This document shows, in pieces, positions 13,050 through 24,518 of a stretch of 64,000 nucleotides of DNA. The notes below the pieces were generated by a model. That model searched no databases. It saw only the letters and a list, made by a program, of their open reading frames with translations, and had not been told where the DNA came from. Each line of letters opens with the position of its first letter. Within the stretch, counting starts at the first letter, position 1. The translations under genes and the position numbers were made by a program. The DNA is from Cladocopium goreaui (taxonomy: Eukaryota > Sar > Dinophyceae > Suessiales > Symbiodiniaceae), in contig CAMXCT020003146.1 of the NCBI GenBank assembly GCA_947184155.2, forward strand, positions 303,166-367,165, read 5' to 3'.

Positions 13050-13145
13050 TGATGATATTGTTGTTGTTGTTGTTGTTGTTGTGGTTCTTGTTGTTGTTGT
13101 TGTTGTGATGATGATGATGATGATGTTGTTGTTGTTGTTGTTGTG
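13050..13145. repeat. (GTT)n microsatellite with a GAT interruption
   Basis: Two GTT tracts flank a short GAT tract. They probably grew from the same triplet-rich region as the GAT array to the left. The next 270 bp (13155-13430) is a degenerate G/T-rich repeat with TGGTGTCTTGGTGG. Confidence 0.9.
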
Positions 13146-13439
13146 ACGGTGCTGTGATGATGGTGATGCGAGATGATGGTGATGCGAGAAGATTGCGATG
13201 GAAACAGATGATGATGACAATGACAAAGTATGCTGGTAGCAACTTTTTGGAAAAACCCTTTGCAGGTCCTTTCGGGAATTGGTGGTGTCTGTGCTGCTGG
13301 TGTCTTGGTGGTCTCTCAATTGTGTTTTGGCGGTCGTTGGTGTCTTGGTGGCACTTTGGTGGTGTGTCCGTAGTGTCTTGGTGGCGTGTCTTTGCGGTGT
13401 TCCAGTGGTGTCTTGTGGTGTTGTAGGACTTTTTTTTCA

Positions 13440-15088
13440 TATTTTTTCACGAAGCTTGCTCACCTGTCAGTACCAAATTGGTGTCAACGGAAACACACAA
13501 TTTTGCTATTGGGGTTGTATTCTGGGTTAATTCAAATTTACTTAGGCATTTGGCTTTGATACAACTCCGTCAAGGCATGGCATGATTGTAGCATGTTTTT
13601 ACATGCTGTTGTCATGCAGTTTCTCATGCAGTTTCTCATGCAGTTTCTCATAGTGATTCAAGTGCCTGATTCGATCTCATTCGTAGAGCCTACAGTCTGC
13701 CACTTCCCAAAATGAAGGGCTCACTGGGACAAGAAGTTCGAGACAGAGGACCGCGCTTCCGAGGCCTCAGCGTTTTTGCTTTTGGTGAAACCCTGGCTGT
13801 GCGTGTCACATGTCGACTGACATTTCATGAGGCGAGTTTTGGTCAAGCCAGAGGCACGTTGTGATTGAACCGCTTCAAACGGCTTGTGATCCCCGGATTG
13901 CGCTCTGTGTTCAAATCTTTTAGAGGTGCAGCTCTTGCAAAGTTGTCTAGCTGCCACACTTGGGGCTCACTGAAAGCTTGACATCAGCGTGGTTCATCGT
14001 GCTAGTGTAGTTTGTTAGTGTGGTTTGACATGTAGTTTGAAATGGAAGGCGTGGTGTGATGTGCCCGCACATAGCTTTCTGCCAGGGCAAAGTTGGATGA
14101 ACGAATTGCCGAACTCTTGCCTGAAGTGGAAAGACTCCGCAAGGTTCCGGTGTTGGTTTTGGGCTTGGGGCTTCATCCGCAGGTTTCAAGGTGGATGGGT
14201 CGTGCGGGATTGATGGATGCTAGTGGATACCAGTGGCTGTGACAGGAGCGTCAGGTCCAGAACAGCCTTTTGGAGCAGCGAGTTCAGGCACTTGGAACGA
14301 GACTATTTCAGTACATCTCAAAGCTACGAATCCCTCGAAGATCCACCACTTCATGGTCCATTTGTTCTAATCTTTCTTGGGGGCACCATTTCAAACCATT
14401 CACGGTCTGAAGGAGCTCAGATTCCATTTTTGGATCCTGTCATGCTATCTGCCAGGAGCTGGAAGCTCAGCTACTGAGCCGAGGTCCGTAGGCTTTTGCA
14501 TGGGCTGATTCGAAAAGGGTATTTCGGTGTCTCTCGCAAAGGCTCAGTGATGTCAAGGCAAATCATGTCAAATTCTTTCCACAGCATACTTTGATACAAT
14601 TTGCTTTGGTTTGAGACAAATCTTGTTGGTTTCAAAAAGAAACCAATTTCTAAAGATACAACAGCTGTGGAAGGGCTAAGAATGACCCCTCCACAATGTG
14701 CTAGGCTTTGAGTGCAGTGAATTGCTTGATAAACGATGGTGCGATGAGGGTGCAAAGCCAAAGTTTTGCCATTCCTTGAAAGCAATGACATTATCCAGCG
14801 AGGGAAATCATGACGATTCTGCATTGGCACGTATGCAGCCAAGGGCTGGACAGGACACCAAGTGTAACGGTGCATTTGGTCACCGACAGCACAACAGCTT
14901 TTGATAGGTGAACACTCAATGTTGACCAAAACATCTACGAATCGTACGAATCCAAAACGAAAGAGGACAGTACCGAATTGGCAGCACACTGATATACATC
15001 TGTCACAACATCATACATCTCACCTCCAGGGGTTCTACTTTGGCTTCCAACTCAGTAGTCTTCCGCAAGCGACATCCGGGGTGAAGCG
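13440..15088. other. No recognised gene; small tandem repeat
   Basis: A 12-bp tandem (ATGCAGTTTCTC, three to four copies) lies at 13614-13652. A - strand open frame of 172 codons at 14471-14989 matches no family I can name. Nothing else stands out. Confidence 0.4.
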
Positions 15089-16288
15089 ATGTTGCAAGCG
15101 CCGAAGAAGACAGTGGTGGTTACCCACCGCTATTCTGCCCAGTACCCTGTGTACAAGGTAGCACCAAGTTCTACCGTAAGGATCTCAGACTGTTGCTTGT
15201 GAGTATGATGAGTATGCTAGTCACCTAGTGCTTCTGATTTCGTGTTTTTTTGGGTGCATCCGGACTGCCTTTCTGAGGCCAACGTGAAAGCATCTAGCCA
15301 TAGCTACGCCACTCATCGAAGTGCAAATCCTCCTCAGCGCAGTGGATATCCCACCCAGCGCAGTGGATATCCCACCCAGCGAGGTGGATCCGCCACTCAA
15401 AGGAATGGTTACTACACGCAACGATCTGGGTATACCATCACCCAAAGGCAAGAGAGACATGAAAGAAATGAAAGACATGGGCATGAAAGACACGGGCATT
15501 TAGGACACTCGTCTCACCGAAGCTACTCTTGCATCATGCAATCTACAAGGCTGCGTTCACCAAGACTAGCAAGCAGTGGTTCTCAGGTTTCACTGGGGTT
15601 TTCGTCAACCGTGCCCGCCAACAATTCTGGCAAAGATGTGATCCTTTGCGTTGGAGATAGCTTGACGGCAGGGAAAAAGGGTTTCAGGTCATACCCATCC
15701 CAGCTGCAACGACTCCTTGATGAGGATGGATTGCAGATGAAAGTTCACAGCTCTGGCGTTTGGGGCCACACGTCGCAAGACGTTTTGAAGCGCTTGCCTT
15801 CTGCGCTGCAATCGGCTTTCACAGAAGGAGGTCGTTTAGCCTTTGTCCTGATCTTGGTTGGTACCAATGACCTCTTGCATTCACATCCTCACCAGCTTGA
15901 CTACCAGATTCCAAACATCATCAACAACATTCGGGCCATTTGCGAGACTGCGGCAAATGCTGCATTCTTCCCCCATGTTGGTGTTTTGACTCTCCCACCA
16001 TTGGCCAGCCGAAATCCTGCCCGCCTGAGACTCAATCAGCAGATTCGACATTTCATGGCAGGATATGCTGCGCAGAAGGGCTTGAGTGAGCGCTTTCTTG
16101 TGGATTTGGAATCTTTGAATCCAAGTCTTGCTCAAGATGGAGTGCATTTCAATGACGAAGGCTACATGGAATTTGCGCGACGGACACGTGCTGCAATCCT
16201 TCCAATCATACAAGCAGAAGCAGCGTCCAAGTCGCGCCTTGTGTCAAAGAGTTGGCTGGGTTCATGGATAGAAAGCCTGGGCGGTTAA
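15089..16288 (+). CDS. SGNH/GDSL-type hydrolase
   Basis: Predicted esterase or lipase of the SGNH superfamily; substrate unknown. The long exon (15278-16288) carries all the family blocks. Block I is GDSLTAG (codons from 15653) with the nucleophile Ser at 15659-15661. Block III is GTND (15860-15871). Block V is DGVHFNDEGY (from 16136), giving the Asp-x-x-His pair. Before the domain is a Tyr/Arg/Ser-rich stretch with about five copies of a seven-residue repeat QRSGYPT (15337-15440), then a His/Arg/Glu-rich linker. I propose a first exon at 15089-15157 beginning with ATG, joined by a GT-AG intron (15158-15277). Both phases agree and the total is 359 residues. The first exon is inference; the hydrolase domain is clear. 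No signal peptide is evident. Confidence 0.85.
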
Positions 16289-16581
16289 CAGCTTTACCGA
16301 AGCTGTCTTTCTGAGTCTGTAGCTAGCTTTTGAGTCCCTTTCTAGGAGCTTTCTGCCACATGTGCAAGATGGCGCATTGCAGTGAAACTGTGTATATTGC
16401 ATGGACGCATAAAATGGAAGACTGTTGACCACTGTTGGCACTTGACATTTCAAAGAAATTTGTTTGAAAAGGACCCGCTGATCGCTGGTCTTTGCTACAA
16501 ATGTAGAGGATCCCACATTTTCACAAAGCTTTCCGAGAGTTTGTTTTAGTTTGCTTTGTCATTCCTTTAGCCTTGTACAGG

Positions 16582-16687
16582 TACCCTCTGGTAAACTAAC
16601 ATAACTATGGAAAATCACCATTTTTAATGGGTAAATCCACTATAAATGGGCCATTTTCAATAGCTATTTTGACATAACCAGAGGGTA
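16582..16687. mobile_element. MITE copy 1, TA target site
   Basis: A 106-bp palindromic element begins TACCCTCTGGTAAACTAAC and ends ACCAGAGGGTA, so the ends are inverted repeats flanked by TA. It shares its ends and its middle (GGCCATTTTCAATAGCTAT) with the element at 51978-52087. No coding capacity. It sits 294 bp after the SGNH hydrolase stop codon. The TA duplication and short length suggest a non-autonomous Tc1/mariner-like element (inference). Confidence 0.8.
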
Positions 16688-17634
16688 AGGGTTTGGAGGC
16701 TTTGGCAGTTGTGGAGTCAATGAAACCTTCTGCAGCCCTTGACAGCATGGCAGCTGCATTTGCTCTCGTCGGGCGAGTGCCTCGTGCCTGCTCGGTGCTG
16801 AGCTTCTTTAGCTTGGGCAGAGTTTTTGGGCGGCGTTTGGCACCAATCAAAGCCAATCAATGTACATGAGTGTGTTTGATTCTGTCTATACCCCCAATTC
16901 ATGGCAATTTTTGTACGAAAAATGATGCATAGACAGATAGACATCAATTTTTTGGGTACCTTCTTTTTAGTCAAACCCACATCAATGTCTCAAAGCATTC
17001 AAAAGCACCATGTCGAGGAGAGGAACCGAGGAACCATACATTTCCAACATCTTCTATTTTAGCTGAGGCGGCGTGCAGGCCAGCCATCCCCAGGCCCAAC
17101 TGGCTCAACTTTGGCCTTAGAAATGGACCTTGACTTTGACTTATCTCAACCATGTACGCAATGATCTGTCGTTTTCTTTTTTGTTTCAAGCGCTTCAACA
17201 TTTTTTCTTGTACTTCTTCAGACTCAAATGGGTTTTCTAAAAGTATGGCACCTCAGACTTTGATAGGCAATCAGTTAATCATCACTTCCCCATTAAACTA
17301 AAACTACATTAGAATAGCCGGTATCCACAATTTCAGACAGACCCACATTTTGCAGGCACACAGAGATTACTCATCTTCCAAAAGATACGATTGGGCACAG
17401 CGAGGATGTCTTGCAGGCCCAGTGGATTCAGTGGTCTAAACATACCTGTACCGTGGGACAGTGGCAAACGTATTGAGCACATTGAACTGGCAGATCAAAC
17501 TTGACAACACAGGACATGACATGGCTTTGCCTCTGTGTGTATTACAAGATATTAATAAGATATTGATGGATTTTGACGTAGATTAAGTTTAGACCGGATC
17601 AAATTCGAACACTATATTGTTGGACCATTGTTGG
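16688..17634. other. Intergenic, nothing recognised
   Basis: Lies between the MITE and the ClpS gene. Short open frames on both strands have no family resemblance. The last 100 bp before 17635 is A/T-rich and may hold promoter or 5' UTR, but no motif stands out. Confidence 0.4.
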
Positions 17635-18606
17635 ATGTTGTTCGTATGTCACAAATTTATCCCCTTAGTTGCCATGTTGCGAGATTTCTCCTCCCAATCT
17701 CAGTTTGTACCAGGCAGTGCCTTCCTGGCAGCATGCTCGCAGCCAACTTTTTCCCGAACAGCGAGGCAGCGAAGAGTTTTCACAGACTCCAAATCCATCC
17801 ACTGTTATTTTTCTCCAAAAAAAAACAACATTTCGCATCATTTCGCTATTTTTGATGCGACATTGAAAGGGTTGATTCCAATATTCCAATTGATGAATCA
17901 TTTTTGGGATGGGTAGCTCGACCCCACATGGAGAGGGGGCAGGCGAGCAGTTGACATGCCGGTGAAAGAACCTCCTGTGACTACCACGGTCGCAATCCCT
18001 GGTGCAAAAGTGGAGGAGGTGACCAGCGACTCTGGCGACTCTGTGGAGATGTGCTTTTGGTTTCCCGAGCACTTCTCTCATGTAAGTATTCATAGTATTC
18101 CTTCCAGGAGACCCGACAGAAGAGAGCAGATGAGTATCGCCTTGTCCTTTACAACGACCCCTTGAACAAGCGCGAGTACGTGGCCAGGCGTATTCTGTTG
18201 GTCGGAACGAACGTTGCCATTGCATGGCTCACATTGAACTCATCTCTGGAGGTGCTTGATGACCATTTGCTTGCTCAAAGAGGGGGATGCTTACCAGGCA
18301 TAGAACACGGAGCGTTGCATTTTTGCATTTGGTTCATGTTCTGTTTTTTCCTAGAGGTGATGATGAAGGCTCACAAAGAAGGCGTGGCGGTTGTTGGAAC
18401 CTATGCCTTTGAGACTGCCGAGGCATGACCCTCAGATAAATTGATACTCTGATAATCTCTGATATACACTGTGTTACTCAGTTACTACTCATGTTCTGCT
18501 TCCGTTGACATCTCTTGCAGAATATTTTGGCTGTGAGGCCTATTGTGAGGGCTTGAAAGCTCAAGGCCTTAGTGTAGATATTATCCCAGTGGACAAGGAT
18601 GATTGA
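17635..18606 (+). CDS. clpS: ClpS adaptor for Clp protease, probably plastid-targeted
   Basis: ClpS delivers N-degron substrates to the Clp chaperone-protease. Five exons fit by phase and homology: 17635-17765, 17943-18045, 18108-18251, 18357-18422 and 18538-18606 (170 residues). Core signatures: EYRLVLYNDPLNKREYVAR (the NDPxNxREYV substrate-pocket region), VMMKAHKEGVAVVGTYAFE (helix with the conserved His), then the final helix YCEGLKAQGL. Introns start GC, GA, GT and GC and each ends AG before G. The N-terminus begins with a hydrophobic stretch, then FVPGSAF, a Ser/Thr/Arg-rich segment and RTARRAVD. This resembles the bipartite presequence with an FVAP-like motif used by peridinin plastids, so plastid import is inferred. 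The segment between REYVAR and VMMKAH is about five residues longer than usual, so a small error in exon 3 is possible. Confidence 0.85.
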
Positions 18607-20084
18607 TGGGCCAGCAGGGGCAGGAGAGATGGCCCATTGCATGTGTACAAAGAACCAAAGTTGTAGACGCCAGCTTGTCGCTGGGCATTGATTCACTGGT
18701 TGGTGCGCTGGATGGTTTGCGAAGATGTTTGCTGACAGGAACTTGGTAAATTGTGATTTTTTTCGAGAGCGTACACACCAGGATTCAAAAACAAGACCAA
18801 TGCAGTGAGCGGAAAACCGACCCCTTGCAGTGCAGTCCCTCCACAATCCGAAGCGCATGTTGGGTTGACTTTGATATTCCTCCGCGCGAAGAATTACTAG
18901 GTCAGAACGACACTGCGAACCCACTGCGTTTGGTGGCAGCTGACGTCGACCGAACGCAACACCCTAGAGCAGTTCAGAACTCGTAGTGCAACGGCGACCC
19001 TGCGAAAACGAACAAGAGAAAACACAAAATGCTACGGGCGAATTGGCGGAGCAAGTTCACCAATGCGCTAAATCTCGTGATGACTTCAACTCCTGCAATA
19101 CGACCTAGTCAAACACAAAAACTCGTTGCCGCCAAGAGCATCCATTACCCAAGAGTTCCTGGCAGTTCTTCAGTTCTTCTCACATTTGAGATTCTTGCAG
19201 TGATTTGCAAAGCATGTAGAAACTCAGCAAGAGCATGGCTCCGCATCAACTATTGGCTAAAGTTTGCAGGCGATGGTTCCGCCAAAAAGGAATGAGTGGG
19301 TTGAAGTTGAGATCAAACGCAAGAGCGTGGACGTCCGCCACCGCGCAACACGTACAATCGCTGCGTTTTGTGAGACACTCATGTCTCACTAGCAGCTCGC
19401 CGTCCGTTCTAACAATTAATGATGCAATTGCACAGTCTTCGATTAACATCCATGCTTGAGTATCAACCTCAGCATGACATTTTGCACTTCTGGAACGAGT
19501 TGCCACGGCTTAGCGATGCGACAGCCTGGTGGCAATAGCGCAGCTGGTATTCGCACCTAGCCGCAGCGCCACAAGCGTAGATAAAAAAATAGAATCATTC
19601 GAATCAGTGCGATCGAACATTTGCAGAACAAACCGCAATCTTGAAGTGGGGCTCGTCTCGGGGAAGTATAGTATTCTGTCAGGATATCCTTAATTGAGTA
19701 TTTTTCGTGGTGGAAGGAGGCGGCGTGTTGGACATGTTTTGACGAAATCACGGGTTCGAAATCAAACATTCCACGATGAGGGCGGTCATTTTCAAACGCA
19801 CGTGATTACGAAAGCGCTGCCAACCAGAGGGTTCTTATTTGGCTATCAACCTCACGACGTCCTACCTCTTTACCTTCTACCCGGAACGGCCAACCCGCGC
19901 ATCGCAACCTGCTCCATTGCCAGAAAGCAACGCCATGCAACGCCATTGGGGCCGCCTTGCCCTTAGCAAATGCAATTTTGGCGACATGCCGACCTAAATG
20001 TGCCAGTAAGCAATCAAGGTTGAATCAAGGTTTGTTAATGAACAAAATAAAATCAAATGAAACAAACAAACGGATTTTTCCCTG

Positions 20085-20320
20085 GTGCACATTTTGACGC
20101 TACGCTATCTGAAGTTCATTAGCCATTGCACAAGGGTTTGATGCTAGGCTACTTGAAGTTCATTTCCGCTGGCAGGCATATTTGATGCTACGTTACTTGT
20201 TTTTCTTTTTTGCTAACGTTTGAGGCTAGGCTACTTGAACTTTGCGTTGGCACACGTGCTTGATGCTACGCTGTTTCAAATTCATTTGCTCTGGCACACG
20301 TACAGTACTTGTTGCTTGGC
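20085..20320. repeat. Degenerate tandem repeat, unit about 60 bp
   Basis: At least four diverged copies of a unit containing TTGATGCTACGCTACTTGAA, then GTTCATTTGC and TGGCACACG. Spacing is irregular (about 50-70 bp). Confidence 0.65.
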
Positions 20321-20959
20321 TACTTGATGCACGAAGAGTATGCAGGTGTTCGCCTACCGTGTGAATCACCGTCAAGACTTGCTGACAAACTTGTTCAAAG
20401 AGGCAAACAAACGCCCGCCCTTGAAAGGAAAATGCTCTTGTTCATGCAAGGTGGCTCACCGCTTGTTTCAGCCTATGGGCGGGGACAGGGTACAAGATAT
20501 TGCATCCAGCAAAGGTCGTTTCATTTTTTTTGTTCAAAAAACAATCACCCGTGCAGGAAACCCATTGAACAAGTACACGTATGTGGAAAACTGGCCCTCC
20601 CGTGAAAAACTGGAGGAATGAAGGTGCTTCAAGGTTTCATCTACAGTTTTTGTGCTTGCTGCGCTTGGAACTGTCATCAAATTGTTTTAAGGACGCTCAT
20701 GGTGCCGGCCATGTTCGGGGAGAACCACCATAATTATTCAACTTATATCCTCAAACAAGGTTTATTAATTCGGGTTTGGCAGTAAGGTAAAACGCATAAG
20801 AATGGACGGTCGTGACTGAACCCCTAAACCTAAGTTGGTTTAGGGGTTGCAATGACTCCAACCACGGTTTCTGAATATCCTGTGCTGGCCTAAAACTGCC
20901 GCGCGGGTCGCACAAAACAAACGTTACGGAGGCTGTCGTTTGTACCTTTGAACCTTCTT

Positions 20960-21290
20960 TGTCACAAAGTCAACGTGCAGGTTTTGAAGGACATCTGGAA
21001 CAAACAAATGTTTTTCACAACGTCGAGGAAAAAAAATCGAAGGAAATCTCGCACGACAGCGTCGCTTTCGCAAGTTCAACTCCAGTCTTTGAAAGATGTG
21101 TTGCACAAAAGTGTGGTTTTCACATGTTCAGCTGTCAGTTTTTGAGGGAATCCTCGCACAAAAACTTCGTTGTCAAAATTTCAAAATGCATTTTTTCGCG
21201 GGACCTCTTGCACGAAAAATGTCGTTTTTGAGGGAAATCTCGCACGAAATCATTGTCAAATTGCAGTTTTTGAGTGAAAATCACGAAAAC
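20960..21290. repeat. Degenerate tandem repeat, unit about 60-80 bp
   Basis: Recurring TTTTTGAGGGAAATCTCGCAC-like words, with variants GAAGGAAATCTCGCACGA and GAGGGAATCCTCGCACAA, separated by A/T-rich spacers. At least four copies are seen. It does not look coding. Confidence 0.55.
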
Positions 21291-22159
21291 TAGCTGTGCT
21301 AGCTGAAGTTGCTCTTGCTTTAGCAAGGAATAGGCAGGCACCAGGATCATTGGAAACCTTGAAATTTTCCAGTTAGACCCCCCATTCCTGGCAGGCCTAG
21401 GTTCGATCCCCCTGTAAACAATTTTTGGGGACGTGTCTACGCAATGCATGCATGAAACCTTGTATGTAATACATGACATGTTCTCTCCCTTCATTGTATC
21501 CACTGCGCCACTCCGTGGCTCAAGACTTGCTTGCATAGCGCAGCAAAAAGGTGTAGCTTGCCGCCGCGCTGACCACAAGTGTTCTAGTGTAGATCCAAGG
21601 CTCCCTCAATACGGGGATTGCTGCCTCAACGTGGTAGCGGAGCCGGTGCCTTCGTCAAGTTCCGAGACGTGTACAACAGTTGATCTTTGCACACGATCCG
21701 TATATCGGACTTGCGAAGGCAACTTGTCGGTCAAACTGAGAGATTTCGAAACGCCCAATCCAGTGCACGAATTCGCTCTGGCCTCGATATGTGCGAAACA
21801 TGCGCAAGAATCGCCAAGGGAACGCATGATTTACCTACGCCCTTCACGAGGTAGGGTCTCAATGTGTCCTTAGAATGGGGGTGTCAGGGTCCGGACCTCG
21901 GAGTAGGGCATTGTCGAGCATCCACTTATTTAAAAAAAATTGAACCTATGAGGGCATTTTTCAAAGATGGTCCCTGCTTGTCTGCATCCAATGTTGTGAG
22001 CCCGAGCCAATCATCAATCACATCTTCATTTTCAAACCAGCTAGATTGGCCATCAAATTGTGGTGGAACCTGAGGAGTCGTTTTGATGCCGAGCCGGTTT
22101 TGGCGGCGGCGAATGCGTCAGGCCCTTCATAGGAAACATTTTGGAGTTGTTCCACATCT

Positions 22160-24240
22160 AAATCCATGTTGTGGATGAAGACCATGGCAACCCTTCGGGA
22201 ACAAACCACAACAAATAGAAAGGCCCAACATATTCAAGATTTCCCGTTGTCAGACACTGTGATGTCCTTGATTTTCTTGGTTCAAGCAGACTTCAACGAG
22301 CAACAAAGAGAGCGCTTTGTCTCGTCCATGAACATCCGTCAAATAGCAGTGCCTCAATATACTTATGTCCACGTGAAACAGCTGTTCTTATAATTTTTTT
22401 GGCCGTTTCTCGCATAGGTGTTGCCGACCCAAACATCGCGCACCGAAAACGGCCCACTTTCTACATCCTGGGGAAAGGCGAAGAAAGTGAACATGGTTTC
22501 TGGGTCATGTACGAGGAGACCGGAGAAGAAGGTTTCACGGGTCTGTATACAGAGAACGTTTTGTGGGTTCTAGGCGCTAAAGGTTCATATTCCAAGCGCC
22601 GTATTCACGGCCGATCATTCAAGAAAGGAAGGCCGAAGGGTTACGGAAAGAAAGGGAAACGATCAAGACCTGGCTTCCGTCCGCGGTCAAAAAGAAAAGG
22701 TTATGCAACATGGGAAAATGACTAGCAAGACACGGCTTACTGATGGGAAAAAGGAAGAGGCAAGAAGGGCAAGAAAGGAATGGAAGGAAAGGATTTTTTC
22801 AAAGGAATGCCTTCAGGGAAGGGCAAAGGCAAAGGAGATGGAAAGAACAAGGGAGGAAAACCGTTCCAACAACAACAGCCTCCACAAGCAAATGTAGCCC
22901 AACCTGCATCTTTAGTGCCTCACAAGCCCCCGAAAAACAAGAAACTGCGCATGCCGAAGACAGCTGGCGTTATGACTATGACACCTATTGGACAAATGAC
23001 TGGTCAGGTTGTGAATCCTACTATGAATATGATGCAGGTTACTCCGAAGGTGATTGATACAATTGGTCTTACTATGCTTCTATGGAGGAACTGACCGAAC
23101 TCGAGGACAAACATTTAGAAAATTTTGAAGTCGTTTCTGAGGACAGACAGACGGACCAGATCAACCGGTTCTATTTTTCGGCCATTTGCTTGTACCGATA
23201 TCTCGGACACGAACTTGTAGAAACCTTCGCATTCGTGTTTCTGTTCTTGTTTTTGTTGTGCCAGTGTTTTTCCAGATTTGAGCAGGTTTTCAATTGTGAG
23301 CATCCGTCATGTGGAGGACAGTGTCGCAACCGATTCCGGTGAGATGATTCGTCACAGCACACGTGCCCACTCAATTCCGTCACCACGGAGAAGCGTGTTA
23401 ATCTTAATTATGATCATGGCACTCCTTTGTGAATATGTAAATCTTTGTTCTCATCCGACTTATGTGATTCTTGGTTCTTGACTCAGGTTGTACCAGAGCA
23501 ATGGGATCCCGCTTTGCCATAGATCGGCTTATTGAAGCGTGCCGACAACATTCAAAGCGTGATCAGATCTGGTTCTCCAAACAGCCTCTTGCAAGTAAAT
23601 TTGCTTTTGCAAATGGAGAACAATCTAAAGTTAAAGAAAGGCTTGTCATTCACTTCCGCAATGATCATGCACACACTGGTTGGATTACCACCTGCGTTGA
23701 CATTCTGGAGAAAGGTAAGGTTCTTATCCTCTGCTCAGTGGAACAAATGCAGAACCTTCGCATGAATATTGAAAATACTCCTGTGAGTGAGTTCCTGACA
23801 TGTCCGTTGTTTGGAATGCAACGCGCCGCATTGGCGGTGACTACATCCGACCATCCAGTCCTTGACATTTTGGCTCTCGCAACTTCCGGTTGGAAACCGA
23901 TGTGCAGCTTTCAATCCGAAGACGTTACATTTCCAGCATGTAACGGTACACATCGTCCACATCCAAAGAAAGAACTTGCACCAGCACAAGAGCCGAAACC
24001 GGCCAAAAACTGTTCCCAGGAAAAATGTCAAGAAACCAACTCAGCCTGATAGCAAACTAGAAGTACCGAGTCAGTTTTATGATCCTGATGATGAGCCAAT
24101 GGTGGCCTCTGGACCAAGTTCCACGTGCTCACACCTCAAATTTTCAACTGCACTTTGGGCCATTTATTGGGCCACGAACAAGCACAGATTTGTGCGTGTC
24201 ATCCTTGCACCAAGAGACAAGTCATGCTAATCTTGTCTGT
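22160..24240 (+). mobile_element. Ty1/copia-like retrotransposon remnant: gag and protease
   Basis: Several frames give a gag part (SLIFLVQADFNEQQRERF ... PQYTYVHVKQLFL, 22270-22390). Next is a conserved block containing GFWVMYEETGEEGFTGLY and a Lys/Arg/Gly-rich basic region, then a Trp/Tyr/Asp-rich part (YDTYWTNDWSG, 22970-23050). A retropepsin follows with the catalytic Asp-Ser-Gly in LDSGCTRAMGSR (23474-23515) and about 170 further codons. It breaks off near 24240, with no integrase or RT on this strand. Frames shift near 22730 and 23180, and an A/T-rich non-coding insert of about 300 bp separates the gag end from the protease. No LTRs were found. The protease type differs from the upstream part of the - strand element next door, so they look like two families. 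Confidence 0.75.
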
Positions 24241-24518
24241 TTTGTTTCAACTGCCTACAACCTAACACATGGGTGTGAGTGCCATGACTGAAGTTTGACA
24301 CCCTACTTTGGCAACATGTTCCTTTGAAACTTGTTGTCATCCTTGAAACTTCCACGCAAATTCTGGCTGCATTTCCAGCCAACTGTGCTGCTAAATTCAG
24401 CTCTCATCCTAGGTTTCCAAGGCCGCTGGAAAAAAATCTGTCTCTCACGTTGAATTCGTTCGCCTGGGCTGTAGCAAACATTCCATTGCCTCATGCTTTG
24501 ATTGCTCACCACGTGCCT
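24241..24518. other. Junction between two retroelement remnants
   Basis: Lies between the + strand gag-protease remnant and the 3' end of the - strand copia polyprotein. No LTR, primer-binding site or polypurine tract could be recognised. Confidence 0.35.

Larger units (their letters stand above)
18607..22160. other. Intergenic and repeat-derived, no recognised gene
   Basis: Contains the degenerate repeats at 20085-20320 and 20960-21290. One 93-codon open frame at 20340-20621 (+) ends with a KYTYVENWPSREKLEE-like tail and has ordinary protein composition, but I do not recognise it. A 146-codon frame at 21433-21873 (+) is likewise unrecognised. Confidence 0.4.

Noticed and set aside
14471-14989. 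172-codon - strand frame as a retroelement fragment
   Set aside because: No catalytic or zinc motif could be recognised; resemblance to polyproteins was only in general composition.
18083-18107. Classical GTAAGT donor in the ClpS gene (18081) paired with the acceptor at 18107
   Set aside because: It would give an intron of about 27 bp, too short to splice. The GA donor at 18046 keeps frame and joins conserved sequence.
21385-21425. tRNA or tRNA-derived SINE, because of GGTTCGATCCCC
   Set aside because: Only the B-box-like word is present. The flanks do not pair as a T-arm and no A-box or acceptor stem is found.
21495-21530. Relict dinoflagellate spliced-leader sequence (GTGGCTCAAG); also near 51950
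   Set aside because: Only about ten bases match the leader's 3' end, and neither site lies at the start of a recognised gene; chance is likely.
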